From: Terriglobus roseus
Lineage (GTDB): Bacteria > Acidobacteriota > Terriglobia > Terriglobales > Acidobacteriaceae
Direction: 5' to 3'
Assembly (NCBI RefSeq): GCF_900105625.1
Contig: NZ_FNSD01000001.1
Location: 3,410,001 to 3,474,000 of the forward strand
DNA: 64,000 bases
Shown here piece by piece: positions 17,820 through 29,623 of this stretch. The notes under the pieces were generated by a model. It saw only the letters and a program-made list of their open reading frames with translations. It searched no databases and had not been told where the DNA came from. How positions within the stretch are numbered: the stretch's first letter is position 1; each line of letters starts with the position of its first letter. Both the position numbers and the translations under genes were made by a program.

Positions 17820-18512
17820 ATGACACCGATTGTTCTTGTTCCTGGTTTGTTGTGCTCGGCGGAAGTCTTTGAATCACAGATAGCAGCCCTATGGCCTTAT
17901 GGTCCCGTCACCGTAGCTTCGACCCTGGCGGGGACCACGATGGCGGAGATCGCTGTCTCGATTCTGGCAGCTGCACCGCCGAAGTTCGCACTGGCCGGGA
18001 TCTCAATGGGCGGTTACCTGTGCTTTGAAATCCTGCGGCAAGCTCCCGAGCGGGTCTTGAAGCTGGCGCTATTGGACACCTCCGCACGTCCGGACACACC
18101 GGAGCAGACGGCGTTCCGGCGGACGATCCTGGCTCGGACGGAGAACGAGGATTTTAAGCCGTTAGGCGCGGCGGTCCTGATGGCAATCTTTCACCCGTCG
18201 CGCCAGCACGATCCGCGGCTGCGGGCGGCGGCGGAACGGATGGTTGCTGCGGTCGGCCTGGACGGCTTCAGGCGCCAGACGGAGGCGATCATCGGACGTC
18301 CGGACAGCCTTCCGGGGCTGTCATCGATCAAGGTGCCGACACTTGTGCTGGTGGGCGACGGCGATGCGCTCACGCCGGTCGATCGGGCGCAGGAGATGGC
18401 TTCGGCGATTCCTGGCGCCCGGCTGGTCGTGGTGAAGGATTGCGGGCACGGTTCAACTCTGGAGCAGCCGGGGGCGGTGAATCGGGCGCTGGTCGACTGG
18501 ATTACCGCCTAG
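17820..18512 (+). CDS. alpha/beta-fold hydrolase
   Basis: The 230-residue protein shows the lipase/esterase pattern: IVLVPGLLCSAEVFESQI (oxyanion-hole strand), nucleophile elbow GISMGGYLCF (Ser about residue 62), acid in LVGDGDALTP and His in KDCGHGSTLEQP. No signal peptide is seen, so it is cytoplasmic. The substrate cannot be told. It is followed by about 580 nt of repeat-rich spacer. Confidence 0.88.
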   Translation: MTPIVLVPGLLCSAEVFESQIAALWPYGPVTVASTLAGTTMAEIAVSILAAAPPKFALAGISMGGYLCFEILRQAPERVLKLALLDTSARPDTPEQTAFRRTILARTENEDFKPLGAAVLMAIFHPSRQHDPRLRAAAERMVAAVGLDGFRRQTEAIIGRPDSLPGLSSIKVPTLVLVGDGDALTPVDRAQEMASAIPGARLVVVKDCGHGSTLEQPGAVNRALVDWITA

Positions 18513-18525
18513 CTCGAACGGCTTC

Positions 18526-18660
18526 AGGAGATCAGGAGATCAACCAAACAGGAGACCAGGAGGCAGAGACCAGAAGGCAGGAGATCAACAAATCAGGGGA
18601 CCAGGAGGCAGGGATCAGGAGTCAGGAGATCAGAAGACCAACAAAGATCCGAAACCAAGA
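18526..18660. repeat. purine-rich word-repeat tract
   Basis: About 130 nt built from variations of AGGAGATCA, AGGAGGCAG and AGATCAACAAA. The tract is degenerate, not a clean tandem array. No gene is supported. Confidence 0.7.
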
Positions 18661-18712
18661 GGCAGCAGACGTGTCGCCGTAGGGTTGATCTTGTCGGTAG
18701 AACCTTGTTTTT

Positions 18713-18931
18713 AGCGGGCTGCAGGCCCGCGACTTCCTAGCCCAGGGCGCAGCCCTGGGTTTGCATCGGAAGAAAACAAGCGGGCTGAAGGCACGCGACA
18801 GGAATCTAGACGAACTTCAATGTCTCCAAAGCGGCAGATTTTGTCGCGGGCCTGCAGCCCGCGAATCGCTCCACTGATCCTGGCCCCAGGGCTTTGCCCT
18901 GGGCTAGGAAGTTGCGGGCCTACAGCCCGCT
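18713..18931. repeat. long imperfect inverted repeat with 47-nt arms
   Basis: The left arm (18713-18759) and the reverse complement of the right arm (18885-18931) agree at 43 of 47 positions. Each arm itself contains two short palindromes, one around GCGGGC-TGCA and one around CCCAGGGC. A further GCGGGCCTGCAGCCCGC palindrome lies between the arms (about 18846-18862), and partial copies continue to about 18990. No transposase is encoded. Confidence 0.8.
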
Positions 18932-19093
18932 TTGAACCACTCACATTGGAGGAAGTCGCAGACCTTCAGTCCGCTTTGAACCCTTCGCGGTGTTGGCTGC
19001 GCCTATGAGCTTCCGTCTGCGATCGGGGGCCTACGGCGGCCGTTTACTATTTGTTTGTCAGGCGTCATTGTTCACAGATTTGGCAGCGTTTCG

Positions 19094-19122
19094 TTGACGC
19101 TCCAGCGCCGACTTGCTACAGT
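19094..19122 (+). promoter_or_regulatory. putative str operon promoter
   Basis: TTGACG (19094-19099) and TACAGT (19117-19122) are separated by 17 nt. They lie about 190 nt upstream of rpsL, giving the operon a leader of roughly 180 nt with no clear gene in it. Confidence 0.6.
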
Positions 19123-19311
19123 AGAAGGGTTCCGAGGTTTCCGGCCGTGGTGCGTGTAGTCCTGCGCCAGCGACGGTTGGAGGGGTTCGCAGGTGCTTTA
19201 TTCGGCGCCGCTTCCCGTCACAGAAAGCCTGAGATCGCCACTCCTGACAGTGCGCGGTTCAAGCAGACACCCAAAGTTCAGCAGTTTAGACAAGAGTTTC
19301 AGGGAGTTACC

Positions 19312-19695
19312 GTGCCTACGTTTCATCAGCTTGTGAAGAAGGGCCGCACTGCGCCGAACTACAAGACGGCCAGCCCGGCATTGCAGGGATCGCCGCAGCG
19401 GCGTGGTGTTTGCACCCGTGTGTACACCCAGACACCGAAGAAGCCGAACTCGGCGCTCCGTAAGGTTGCGCGTGTTCGTCTGACGAACGGTATCGAAGTG
19501 ACCAGCTACATCCCGGGCGAAGGCCACAACCTGCAGGAGCACTCGATCGTCCTTATCCGTGGCGGCCGTGTGAAGGATCTGCCGGGTGTGCGTTACCACA
19601 TCGTTCGCGGAACGCTTGACTCGGTTGGCGTTGCAAAGCGCAAGCAGAGCCGCAGCAAGTACGGCGCAAAGCGTCCGAAGGCTGTCGCGAAGTAG
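19312..19695 (+). CDS. rpsL: 30S ribosomal protein S12
   Basis: The 127-residue product is S12 throughout ([12 protein letters not shown] read from a GTG start, then [23 protein letters not shown]). S12 sits at the decoding centre. Lys43/44 in TPKKPNS and the Lys of RVKDLPG are the wild-type residues at sites where streptomycin-resistance changes arise. The frame is open upstream to 19051, but the GTG at 19312 with GGGAG 5 nt upstream gives the family's N terminus. First gene of the str operon. Confidence 0.96.
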   Translation: MPTFHQLVKKGRTAPNYKTASPALQGSPQRRGVCTRVYTQTPKKPNSALRKVARVRLTNGIEVTSYIPGEGHNLQEHSIVLIRGGRVKDLPGVRYHIVRGTLDSVGVAKRKQSRSKYGAKRPKAVAK

Positions 19696-19773
19696 TTTTG
19701 AGATTCAAGGAATTCCGGCAGCGGGCGGATTGAGTTCTGCCCGCGGCTTTGAACCACAGGTCCAGATGCTTGA

Positions 19774-20286
<513 letters not shown>

Positions 20287-20331
20287 TCGCTGAAGTCACT
20301 CGAGTAACTCATGTAGTTTGGTCAAGCAAAT

Positions 20332-20364
20332 CAGGAGTAAGTCAGGCGGTCTGGCTTACTCCTG
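20332..20364 (+). other. hairpin in the rpsG-fusA spacer
   Basis: CAGGAGTAAG pairs with CTTACTCCTG over 10 bp around a 13-nt loop. No U-run follows, so it is more likely a processing or regulatory element than a terminator. Confidence 0.55.
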
Positions 20365-20412
20365 AATCTGCGAAGGACACCGGAAGTTAGTTCCGGAGAA
20401 GAAGAACACAAC

Positions 20413-22506
<2,094 letters not shown>

Positions 22507-22566
22507 GTGCCTGCCGCACGAGCAGCTGCAACGTCGTGCGGTCTGTGCTGAGGATAATTCTGTGGT

Positions 22567-22587
22567 GGCCGGGCTTCGGGCCCGGCC
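22567..22587 (+). other. GC-rich hairpin in the fusA-tuf spacer
   Basis: GGCCGGGC and GCCCGGCC pair around TTCGG. A second hairpin follows at about 22615-22634 (GGCACAGC/GCTGTGCC). Neither has a U-run, so partial attenuation or RNA processing is possible. Confidence 0.55.
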
Positions 22588-22712
22588 TTCATGGCTTAGT
22601 TGTTCAGATGGGCACAGCGTTTGCTGTGCCACTTCTGCGTAAGATTCACACGGCGTTAGCCGTTACGGTTTAGCTTCAACACTTTGCTGAAAAGCAACAG
22701 GAGAGAAACATC

Positions 22713-23900
22713 ATGGGTAAGGAAAAGTTCGACCGGTCCAAGCCGCACGTAAATGTGGGTACGATTGGTCACATCGATCACGGCAAGACGACGCTGACGG
22801 CAGCGATCACGAAGGTTTTGTCGAAGCACAACCCGAAGAACTCTTTCCGTTCGTTTGACACGATCGACAACGCACCGGAAGAGCGCGAGCGCGGTATCAC
22901 GATCGCGACGTCGCACGTTGAGTACGAGACGGCGAACCGTCACTACGCACACGTCGACTGCCCGGGGCACGCCGATTACATCAAGAACATGATCACGGGC
23001 GCAGCGCAGATGGACGGCGCGATTCTTGTGGTTGCAGCGACCGACGGCCCGATGCCCCAGACGAAGGAGCACGTTCTGCTCGCTCGCCAGGTTGGCGTGC
23101 CGTACATCGTTGTGTTCCTGAACAAGTGCGATGCCGTGGAAGACGCGGAACTGATCGACCTGGTCGAGATGGAAGTTCGCGAGCTGCTCAGCAAGTACGA
23201 CTTCCCTGGCGATGACGTTCCCGTCATCCGTGGTTCGGCACTGGGTGCACTGAACGGCGAAGCACAGTGGGAAGCCAAGATCGACGAGCTGATGCAGGCA
23301 GTCGATGACAACGTTCCCCAGCCCGACCGCCTGGTCGACCTGCCGTTCCTGATGCCGATCGAAGATATCTTCTCGATCTCGGGTCGTGGAACCGTTGTCA
23401 CTGGCCGTATCGAGCGTGGCAAGATCAAGGTCGGCGAGCCGGCCCAGATCGTTGGCTTCCGCGACACGCAGAACACGACCGTTACCGGCGTGGAGATGTT
23501 CAAGAAGCAGCTGGATGAGGGTCTCGCAGGCGACAACGCAGGTCTTCTGCTGCGCGGTACGGCGAAGGACGACGTGGAGCGCGGCATGGTTCTTGCCAAG
23601 CCGGGTTCGATCACGCCGCACACCACCTTCAAGGGCGAGATCTACGTCCTGAGCAAGGAAGAAGGCGGCCGTCACACCCCGTTCTTCGACGGCTACCGTC
23701 CGCAGTTCTACTTCCGCACCACCGACGTGACCGGATCGGCGAAGCTGCCGGCTGGTACCGAGATGGTGATGCCGGGCGACAACATCGCTCTGGAGATCAC
23801 GCTGCACACGCCCGTCGCCATGGAAAAGGGCCTTCGCTTCGCCATCCGCGAAGGCGGTCGTACCGTCGGCGCAGGCACCATCTCCGAGATCATCAAGTAA
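22713..23900 (+). CDS. tuf: translation elongation factor Tu
   Basis: The 395-residue product carries GHIDHGKTT, the switch [14 protein letters not shown] and the NKCD base-recognition loop, then the two beta-barrel domains. It delivers aminoacyl-tRNA to the ribosome. Starts at an ATG with AGGAGAG about 7 nt upstream. Last gene of the str operon, followed by hairpins at 23930-23949 and 23981-24006. Confidence 0.97.
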   Translation: MGKEKFDRSKPHVNVGTIGHIDHGKTTLTAAITKVLSKHNPKNSFRSFDTIDNAPEERERGITIATSHVEYETANRHYAHVDCPGHADYIKNMITGAAQMDGAILVVAATDGPMPQTKEHVLLARQVGVPYIVVFLNKCDAVEDAELIDLVEMEVRELLSKYDFPGDDVPVIRGSALGALNGEAQWEAKIDELMQAVDDNVPQPDRLVDLPFLMPIEDIFSISGRGTVVTGRIERGKIKVGEPAQIVGFRDTQNTTVTGVEMFKKQLDEGLAGDNAGLLLRGTAKDDVERGMVLAKPGSITPHTTFKGEIYVLSKEEGGRHTPFFDGYRPQFYFRTTDVTGSAKLPAGTEMVMPGDNIALEITLHTPVAMEKGLRFAIREGGRTVGAGTISEIIK

Positions 23901-23980
23901 GCATCGCGACAACGATGCTTACAGGGTAGGCCCGGGCTTCAGCCCGGGCGCTGCCGATGAACTCGATAAGACAGTACAAA

Positions 23981-24006
23981 AGGGCCGCAGCTTTCGCTGC
24001 GGCCCT
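23981..24006. terminator. terminator after tuf, shared with the convergent pseudouridine synthase gene
   Basis: An 11-bp stem, AGGGCCGCAGC with its complement, closes a TTTC loop and is flanked by AAAA and TT. A further GCCCGGGC/GCCCGGGC hairpin lies at 23930-23949. Confidence 0.8.
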
Positions 24007-24034
24007 TATGCTTGCTCAGGGGATCCGCTTCGAA

Positions 24035-24922
24035 CTAGCGAAACGACGTTGGCAAGGGTGCCTCAACGACGATCGTTTCGCCAGTGATGGGGTGCTCGAA
24101 CTTTAGAGTCTGGGCGTGCAGCCGATAGTCTCCATCGCCGGGCAGGCCGGGGAGGTTTTCGAGCGGCTGGCCGGTGGGGCCGTAGAGTGGATCTCCCACC
24201 AGGGGATGGCCGATGGAGGCCAGATGGATTCGAATCTGATGCGGGCGGCCCGAGTGCAGGCCCACCTGGAACGTCGTGTTGCTGTGGGTCCGTGAGATTA
24301 CTCTTGCCGATGACTTTGATGGTTTGCCACCCGGACTTGCGGCCCAGACCGATCCGATGAGCGGATGCGGTACGAGGCCGATGGGCGTGAGGATCTCGTA
24401 GGTGTTGTGCTCCGCGACGCCTTGAGCAAGTGCCCGGTAGATCTTCTGAATTTTTGGAGTGTTCCAGTTCGCGGTCAGTTGTGCCGCGGCGTGTGCGGTC
24501 CTGGCGAAAAGAACGATGCCGGAGGTGGCTCGGCCCAGGCGGTGGACAGGAGCGGCCCCAGGGGTCTGCTGCTGTACCAGGCGCAGCAGGGTGTTTTCCA
24601 TGAAGCCAGCGCCGGGGAGTGTGGGCAGCCCACTGGGTTTATTGACGGCCAACAGATGCCGATCTTCGAAGAGCACTTCGAAGTCTTGCGGAGTGTCCGG
24701 TTCGATCCATGGCGGTCTGTTCCAGACGAGAGTTTGGCCCGCTACCAAAGGCTCGCTGCCACTGGCGACTTTTCCATCGAGCGTGACTTCGCCGTGATCT
24801 AGATTCTGCTGCCAGGCCTGTGGGGTGGAGTGCGGGTAACGGCTTGCAAGGTGGGCAAGCACTGCTTGTCCTTGGTCTTCGCTGCGAATGACCGTGGTGT
24901 AGGCATAGCCCCGGTTGAACAT
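24035..24922 (-). CDS. RluA-family pseudouridine synthase
   Basis: From the ATG at 24922 the product has 295 residues (an upstream in-frame ATG at 24994 would add 24). It has an S4-like N-terminal part and the RluA catalytic core: VNKPSGLPTLPG, the HRLGRATSGIVLFAR motif with the catalytic Asp position replaced in sequence by Gly-Arg-Ala (usual form HRLDRxTSG), and the C-terminal RPHQIRIHLASIGHPLVGDP. The change at the otherwise conserved Asp is unusual, so activity is open to doubt. The usual substrate would be a uridine in rRNA or tRNA. Confidence 0.85.
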   Translation of the reverse strand: MFNRGYAYTTVIRSEDQGQAVLAHLASRYPHSTPQAWQQNLDHGEVTLDGKVASGSEPLVAGQTLVWNRPPWIEPDTPQDFEVLFEDRHLLAVNKPSGLPTLPGAGFMENTLLRLVQQQTPGAAPVHRLGRATSGIVLFARTAHAAAQLTANWNTPKIQKIYRALAQGVAEHNTYEILTPIGLVPHPLIGSVWAASPGGKPSKSSARVISRTHSNTTFQVGLHSGRPHQIRIHLASIGHPLVGDPLYGPTGQPLENLPGLPGDGDYRLHAQTLKFEHPITGETIVVEAPLPTSFR

Positions 24923-25186
24923 GTGTGGGTTGAGTGTAAGCCTGCGGGCTGGCACGTCTCGATCTGAAGCGCTGAATGAGCCTACATTCCACATTCGGTG
25001 TATGTGGATGTCCGGGAGTGGCAGGGACCGGCTGGATCAGAAGCCCAGCCTGTCGATTAGTATCGAGGTGAGGGCTGCGGTGTCTGCGCAATGTCTTTCG
25101 CATCCGGTGGGTTAGTATTCGTACGAATGCGATAGGGTCTCTTGCGAACGTCGGCGCTGCGAATTGAATCCAGGAGTTTTGTTGCT

Positions 25187-25912
25187 TTGACACTGCGTCT
25201 CCCCAAGCCTTTTCATCGTCTCGTTTCCGTTGGCTCAATCTCAGCTCTTTGCGTGGTCGTCCTTCTCGGACTCATCACGCCTTCCGCAAGCGCTCGCCGG
25301 TTTGAAGTGCGCCGTCATCCTCGCCTGCGCGCCATGGCGCATGTCTTTGTAAATGCCGCCCTGCCGGGTATGGGGCTGCTGCCGGTGGATGAGGAAGAAT
25401 TGCCCGCCGACGGCAAACAATACGAGTTAAAGCTGGCGCACCCGGGCGGCGAGATGATCGATGTCGTCTACCGCGTGGGCGATACGTACGTCCCCGAGGC
25501 TCTGGACAAGCTCAGCAACTTCCTTCGCGACAGCCACAACCAGGAAGTCACCAAGTTCGATCCACGCACCTTTGATGTGCTGCACACCATGCTGGCCAAG
25601 GTGGGGAAATCGGCCAGCGTGATCAACATCCTGTCGGCCTACCGCACGCAGGAGACCAACGACGCTCTGCGTGCGAGCGGAACAACAAACGCTGCGGAAC
25701 ACTCGCAGCATATCGAGGCCAAGGCGATTGATCTCCGTCTGCCGGGTGTGTCGGCCGCAACGCTGCGTGATGCTGCTTTGTCACTGGGTGCGGGCGGCGT
25801 GGGGTATTACCCCAGAGGCCAGTTCATCCACGTGGATGTCGGGCCGGTGAGGCAGTGGACGTTTGCTCCGCATGCCGCGAGGAAGCACTCGCGCCGCCAT
25901 CGCCGCGCGTAA
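25187..25912 (+). CDS. YcbK/DUF882-type murein peptidase, exported
   Basis: The start is taken as TTG at 25187 with AGGAG 10 nt upstream; an in-frame TTG at 25142 is an alternative. A membrane-spanning signal (VSVGSISALCVVVLLGLI) is followed by a DUF882/peptidase M15A domain with the metal-binding pattern SQHIEAKAIDLRLPG and the final FIHVDVGPVR, whose His and Asp residues are the expected zinc ligands. Members cut peptidoglycan cross-links in the periplasm. The C terminus is basic (ARKHSRRHRRA). Single gene ended by a terminator. Confidence 0.85.
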   Translation: MTLRLPKPFHRLVSVGSISALCVVVLLGLITPSASARRFEVRRHPRLRAMAHVFVNAALPGMGLLPVDEEELPADGKQYELKLAHPGGEMIDVVYRVGDTYVPEALDKLSNFLRDSHNQEVTKFDPRTFDVLHTMLAKVGKSASVINILSAYRTQETNDALRASGTTNAAEHSQHIEAKAIDLRLPGVSAATLRDAALSLGAGGVGYYPRGQFIHVDVGPVRQWTFAPHAARKHSRRHRRA

Positions 25913-25939
25913 TGCAAGATATTTATCCAAGCAAATAAA

Positions 25940-25961
25940 GGGAGAGGCGAAAGCCTCTCCC
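25940..25961. terminator. bidirectional terminator
   Basis: GGGAGAGGC and GCCTCTCCC pair around GAAA, between two convergent genes, with AAA before and TTCGTGTTT after. Confidence 0.8.
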
Positions 25962-25988
25962 TTCGTGTTTCCCAGTACGCCTGCGCTG

Positions 25989-26876
25989 CTAATACTTCAT
26001 GTTCTTTAGGTCGGTGATCAGGTCCGGGCCGGTCGGGGTCCAGTTAAGGATCTTGCGGGTCTGCTCGCTGGAGGCAGGCAGATCCATGCCGGCGAACATG
26101 GCCATCCAGCCGAAGTAGCCTGCTGCCTCGTCCGGCGTGATGGACTTGACTGGCATCTTCAGGCCTTGTCCCAGGATTTCGCAGATGTCCTTTGCCGGTA
26201 CTCCTTCTTCTGCGACGGAGTGGTAGCGGGCTCCGGGCGTGGCCTTATCGAATGCGAGCCGGTAGAGGCGGGCGGTGTCGGTCACATGCGCTGCGGACCA
26301 GCGATTCTTGCCTTCGCCCAGGTAAGCCACGTAGCCCTTCTCACGTGCGATGGCGAGGAAGTAGCTGATGAGGCCCTGCTTTTCGGTGTCATGCACCTGC
26401 GGTAACCGGACGACTGAGATATTCACGCCCTGCTCGACTAGGGTGTTTGCCAGCAGTTCGGACGCGGTGCGCGGGTTCGGGTGGGCGAGGTCGAGACGGT
26501 CTTCCGTGGCGGGCTGGCCGGGTGTCTCGGATGCGCCGAAACCGACACCGGAGGTCATCAAGAAGGGGCGGTCAGAGCCCTTGAACACTTCTCCGATGGC
26601 CTCGATCGCTGCTCGGTCCTTTTCGCAGTTGGCGACAAAGTTGGTGAAGTTATGGTCGAAGGCGCAGTGGATGACGCCGTCAGCCTGCGCTGCGCCGCGG
26701 GCGAGACCTGCCGGGTCTTCGAGCGTGCCCATGAAGGGTTCGACGCCGGCTGCGCGCAGGGTCTTTGCGCCCTCTTCCGAGCGCGTGACGCCGATGACCT
26801 GGTGGCCGGCCGTGAGCAGTTCCGGGATGATGTGAGTGCCGATGAAACCAGTGGCGCCGGTGAGAAAGACTCGCAT
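25989..26876 (-). CDS. NAD(P)-dependent epimerase/extended SDR protein
   Basis: The 295-residue protein opens with the Rossmann motif MRVFLTGATGFIGTHIIPEL (TGxxGxxG). The usual YxxxK of extended SDRs is not evident, as in the atypical, NmrA-like group. It is cytoplasmic and its substrate is unknown. It is divergent from an AraC-type regulator whose start is 123 nt away, and that regulator may control it. Confidence 0.85.
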   Translation of the reverse strand: MRVFLTGATGFIGTHIIPELLTAGHQVIGVTRSEEGAKTLRAAGVEPFMGTLEDPAGLARGAAQADGVIHCAFDHNFTNFVANCEKDRAAIEAIGEVFKGSDRPFLMTSGVGFGASETPGQPATEDRLDLAHPNPRTASELLANTLVEQGVNISVVRLPQVHDTEKQGLISYFLAIAREKGYVAYLGEGKNRWSAAHVTDTARLYRLAFDKATPGARYHSVAEEGVPAKDICEILGQGLKMPVKSITPDEAAGYFGWMAMFAGMDLPASSEQTRKILNWTPTGPDLITDLKNMKY

Positions 26877-26999
26877 GGGCGTTTCCTTTTCGTGAAGAAG
26901 TCAGGCGCTCTCGCAGCCTGTGGGATTCAGATGGGAGCGAGAAGCGATACGATCTATGCTGTGAGTCCGTAGTTCTGGCTCGATCGTCCGGAGGATTTG

Positions 27000-27914
27000 G
27001 TGGATCCATTGTCTGAGGTACTCGCGCTCCTGAAGCCCCAGAGCTACTCCGCCGGCGGTTTTGGTGTTGGGCATGACCTCGCCATCCAGTTTGGGAGGCA
27101 TGATGGCATCAAGTGCTATGCCGTGGTGTCAGGGCACTGCTGGTTGCGCGTGGAAGGTGTGCCGGAGCCGGTGCACCTGCAGGCAGGGGAGTGCTTCATC
27201 CTGCCGCGTGGCCTGCCCTTCAGCCTGGCGACGGACCTTTCGCTGACGCCGATCGACTTCCACGTCCTGTTGCCGCAGATCCGCGCCGCTGCTGCCTTAC
27301 CTGACCACCAGATCACCGGCAATTACCTTGCGGGCGGCCACTTCATGCTCTCCGGCAGTCACGCCTCCGTGCTCCTGCAATCTCTGCCACCCATCGTGCA
27401 TATCGCCAGGGAGTCGGACCGGGCCGTGATGCGCTGGTCGCTCGAACGCATGCGGGAGGAGTTGCGCGATCCGCAGCCGGGCGGCGCGTTGATCACGCAG
27501 CAACTGGCATACATGATGCTCATCCAGGCTCTCCGCCTGCATCTCGCCGACGATGCGAAGACTGGCACCGGCTGGCTGTTCGCGTTGGCGGACAAGCAGA
27601 TGAGCGCGGCACTGGCCTGCATGCATGAAGAACCGGAGCGAGCGTGGACGCTGCAGAGCCTGGCGGAGCGCGTCGGGATGTCGCGGTCGATCTTTGCGCT
27701 GCGCTTCAAGCAGACTGCGGGCGCAACGCCCATGGAGTACCTGACACGCTGGCGGATGCTGCTGGCCGGCGAGAAACTGAAGGCCTCTGCGGAGCCGATT
27801 GCGGCGATTGCATGCTCGCTCGGCTACGACTCGGAGAGCGCATTCAGCAAGGCGTTCCGACGTGTCTTAGGGTGTTCGCCTCGGCAGCATCGGCGCGGAC
27901 TGCAGGCTGTCTAG
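27000..27914 (+). CDS. AraC-family transcriptional regulator
   Basis: Starting at GTG 27000 (GGAGG 5 nt upstream), the 304-residue product has an N-terminal cupin sensor (YAVVSGHCWLRVEGVPEPVH, then LQAGECFILPRGLPFSL) and a C-terminal AraC DNA-binding domain (about residues 200-300) with two helix-turn-helix units: LAERVGMSRSIFALRFKQ and IAACSLGYDSESAFSKAFRR. It belongs to the cupin-AraC group often divergent from a reductase or epimerase, as here. Confidence 0.92.
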   Translation: MDPLSEVLALLKPQSYSAGGFGVGHDLAIQFGRHDGIKCYAVVSGHCWLRVEGVPEPVHLQAGECFILPRGLPFSLATDLSLTPIDFHVLLPQIRAAAALPDHQITGNYLAGGHFMLSGSHASVLLQSLPPIVHIARESDRAVMRWSLERMREELRDPQPGGALITQQLAYMMLIQALRLHLADDAKTGTGWLFALADKQMSAALACMHEEPERAWTLQSLAERVGMSRSIFALRFKQTAGATPMEYLTRWRMLLAGEKLKASAEPIAAIACSLGYDSESAFSKAFRRVLGCSPRQHRRGLQAV

Positions 27915-27941
27915 CGGCGAATGGCCCGCGGCAGTTGATCG

Positions 27942-29528
27942 TCAGGTGCCGACTGTCCACGGGCCCACAGGCTTCTCACCGATGCCGCCGGGAAACCACT
28001 TCGTCACAAGTTTGTCGAGCGCGGCAAGGTCCTGCGTAACGCCCTTTGCCGTATTGATGATGTTTCGATCCTTCGTCCAGCGCTCGTACCAGCTGCAGCT
28101 TTCGAAGGTGTCGTTCTGTTCCTTGCGCCACGTCTCGGAGATGGTGCGGAAGTGCTGGAGAGTGGCGTATTGGGAACGATCCTCCGCGAGGTTCACAAGC
28201 TGATACGGGTCTCTGCGATTGTTGAAGAGCAGTTCGCTGCGATCCTTGCGGTAGATTGCGTAGGTGTACTCGCGGTCGCGGAGTGCGCGCCACTCGGAGC
28301 CGTCCGCCCAGGCTGCGGTTGCTCCCATGCCCTGCATGTGAGCCGTGTCTTTCACGTGGGATTTTTTGCCCAGCACCGCGGCGCTGAGATCCTCTCCTTC
28401 GACGGTCTGCGGCACGGGCAGTCCCATCATGGATAGCAGCGTTGGCATGATGTCGGGCGTGCACAGCGGCACGTCCGTTACCGTCTTCTTTGCGATCTTC
28501 TTCGGCCAGCGTACGAGGAAGGGAACACGTGCTGCCTCCTCGTAGAAGATGAGCTTTGCCTGTCGGCCATGGGAGCCAAACATCTCGCCATGGTCCGAGG
28601 TGAAGACGACGATCGTGTCGTCCGCAACGCCGGAGGCCTCCAGCGCCTGCATCAGGCGGCCAAGGTTCGCGTCGAGTCCCGCCGTCTGGGCGTAGTACGT
28701 CCGCATCCAGTCATGGACCTTCGCGTCGTAGTCGGCAGGGAGCTTCTGCCACGCGTCGGCATAGGGATCGCTTTTCGTGGAGTAGCTCGGTGAGAGCGGG
28801 ATGTTGACGTCTCGAAACTGCTCCGACCAGCGGGCATCCACGTTATCCAGGCCCCACGGGTAGTGCGGTGGCCCCCAGGAGAGGAAGAGTGCAAACGGCT
28901 CGGGCTTCTTCGCGGCCTGCTTCACGAAGTCGATGGCCTCGTCCGTCTGCCCGTCCGGCTCGTAACCCTGCCGCAGATGCGGCTTCGCATCATTGCGGAA
29001 GTAGGGCGAGTGGAAGTAGTAGTGATTGAAGTTGTAAGCGGACCATGTGCCATCGAAGCCAAGGCGGTAAGGCCCGGGCGGCGTGAAGCCGTTCTTCACC
29101 AGTTCGTGGTGGCCAAGCTGGTTGGCCCACATGTGCCATTTGCCGATGTAGCCGGTGTTGTAGCCACCCTCGGTCAACACATGCCCAAAGCACCGGTGCT
29201 CCGGGCTGAGCCGGATCTCGTTGATCACCATGCCGGTGCTGGATTGGTACTTGCCCGTCATGAGCGAGGCGCGATAAGGAGCGCACACGGGCGTGGAAGC
29301 AACCGCCTGGTGCACGTTGCAGCCCTCACTCGCAAGGCGATCCATGTGCGGTGTGCGGGCGTGCTCATCGCCCGCGTAGCCACAGGACTGGTAGCGCAGT
29401 TGATCCGCGAAGATGTAGATCAGGTTCGGTTTCCTGGGCGCTTTTGCCTTCACTGCGGCGTATGCGTCAGCCACTGTGGCCCCGGCGACTGTTGCGCCCA
29501 GTCCAGATACGAATTCGCGTCGATTCAT
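27942..29528 (-). CDS. Tat-exported arylsulfatase-type sulfatase
   Basis: From the ATG at 29528 the product has 528 residues. It begins with a twin-arginine signal (MNRREFVSGLGATVAG) and then the type I sulfatase core: NLIYIFADQLR with a metal Asp, and the formylglycine motif VCAPYRASLMTG (CxPxR, the Cys to be oxidised). HGEMFGSHGR adds further metal ligands. It should hydrolyse sulfate esters outside the cytoplasm and needs a formylglycine-generating enzyme, which is not encoded in the window. An upstream in-frame ATG at 29558 is less likely. Confidence 0.9.
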   Translation of the reverse strand: MNRREFVSGLGATVAGATVADAYAAVKAKAPRKPNLIYIFADQLRYQSCGYAGDEHARTPHMDRLASEGCNVHQAVASTPVCAPYRASLMTGKYQSSTGMVINEIRLSPEHRCFGHVLTEGGYNTGYIGKWHMWANQLGHHELVKNGFTPPGPYRLGFDGTWSAYNFNHYYFHSPYFRNDAKPHLRQGYEPDGQTDEAIDFVKQAAKKPEPFALFLSWGPPHYPWGLDNVDARWSEQFRDVNIPLSPSYSTKSDPYADAWQKLPADYDAKVHDWMRTYYAQTAGLDANLGRLMQALEASGVADDTIVVFTSDHGEMFGSHGRQAKLIFYEEAARVPFLVRWPKKIAKKTVTDVPLCTPDIMPTLLSMMGLPVPQTVEGEDLSAAVLGKKSHVKDTAHMQGMGATAAWADGSEWRALRDREYTYAIYRKDRSELLFNNRRDPYQLVNLAEDRSQYATLQHFRTISETWRKEQNDTFESCSWYERWTKDRNIINTAKGVTQDLAALDKLVTKWFPGGIGEKPVGPWTVGT

Positions 29529-29623
29529 GTGCTTCCCGTCGAGGTGATTGGCCTTCATCTTAGTGGCATCACCGGTCGGCCTGATGTCCGGCGAGGGAAA
29601 GCCCCATCGAGGCTACGCATGCG

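Noticed and set aside
18526-18660. Possible CRISPR-like repeat tract
   Set aside because: Words are degenerate, with no constant repeat length or unique spacers, and no cas genes are nearby.
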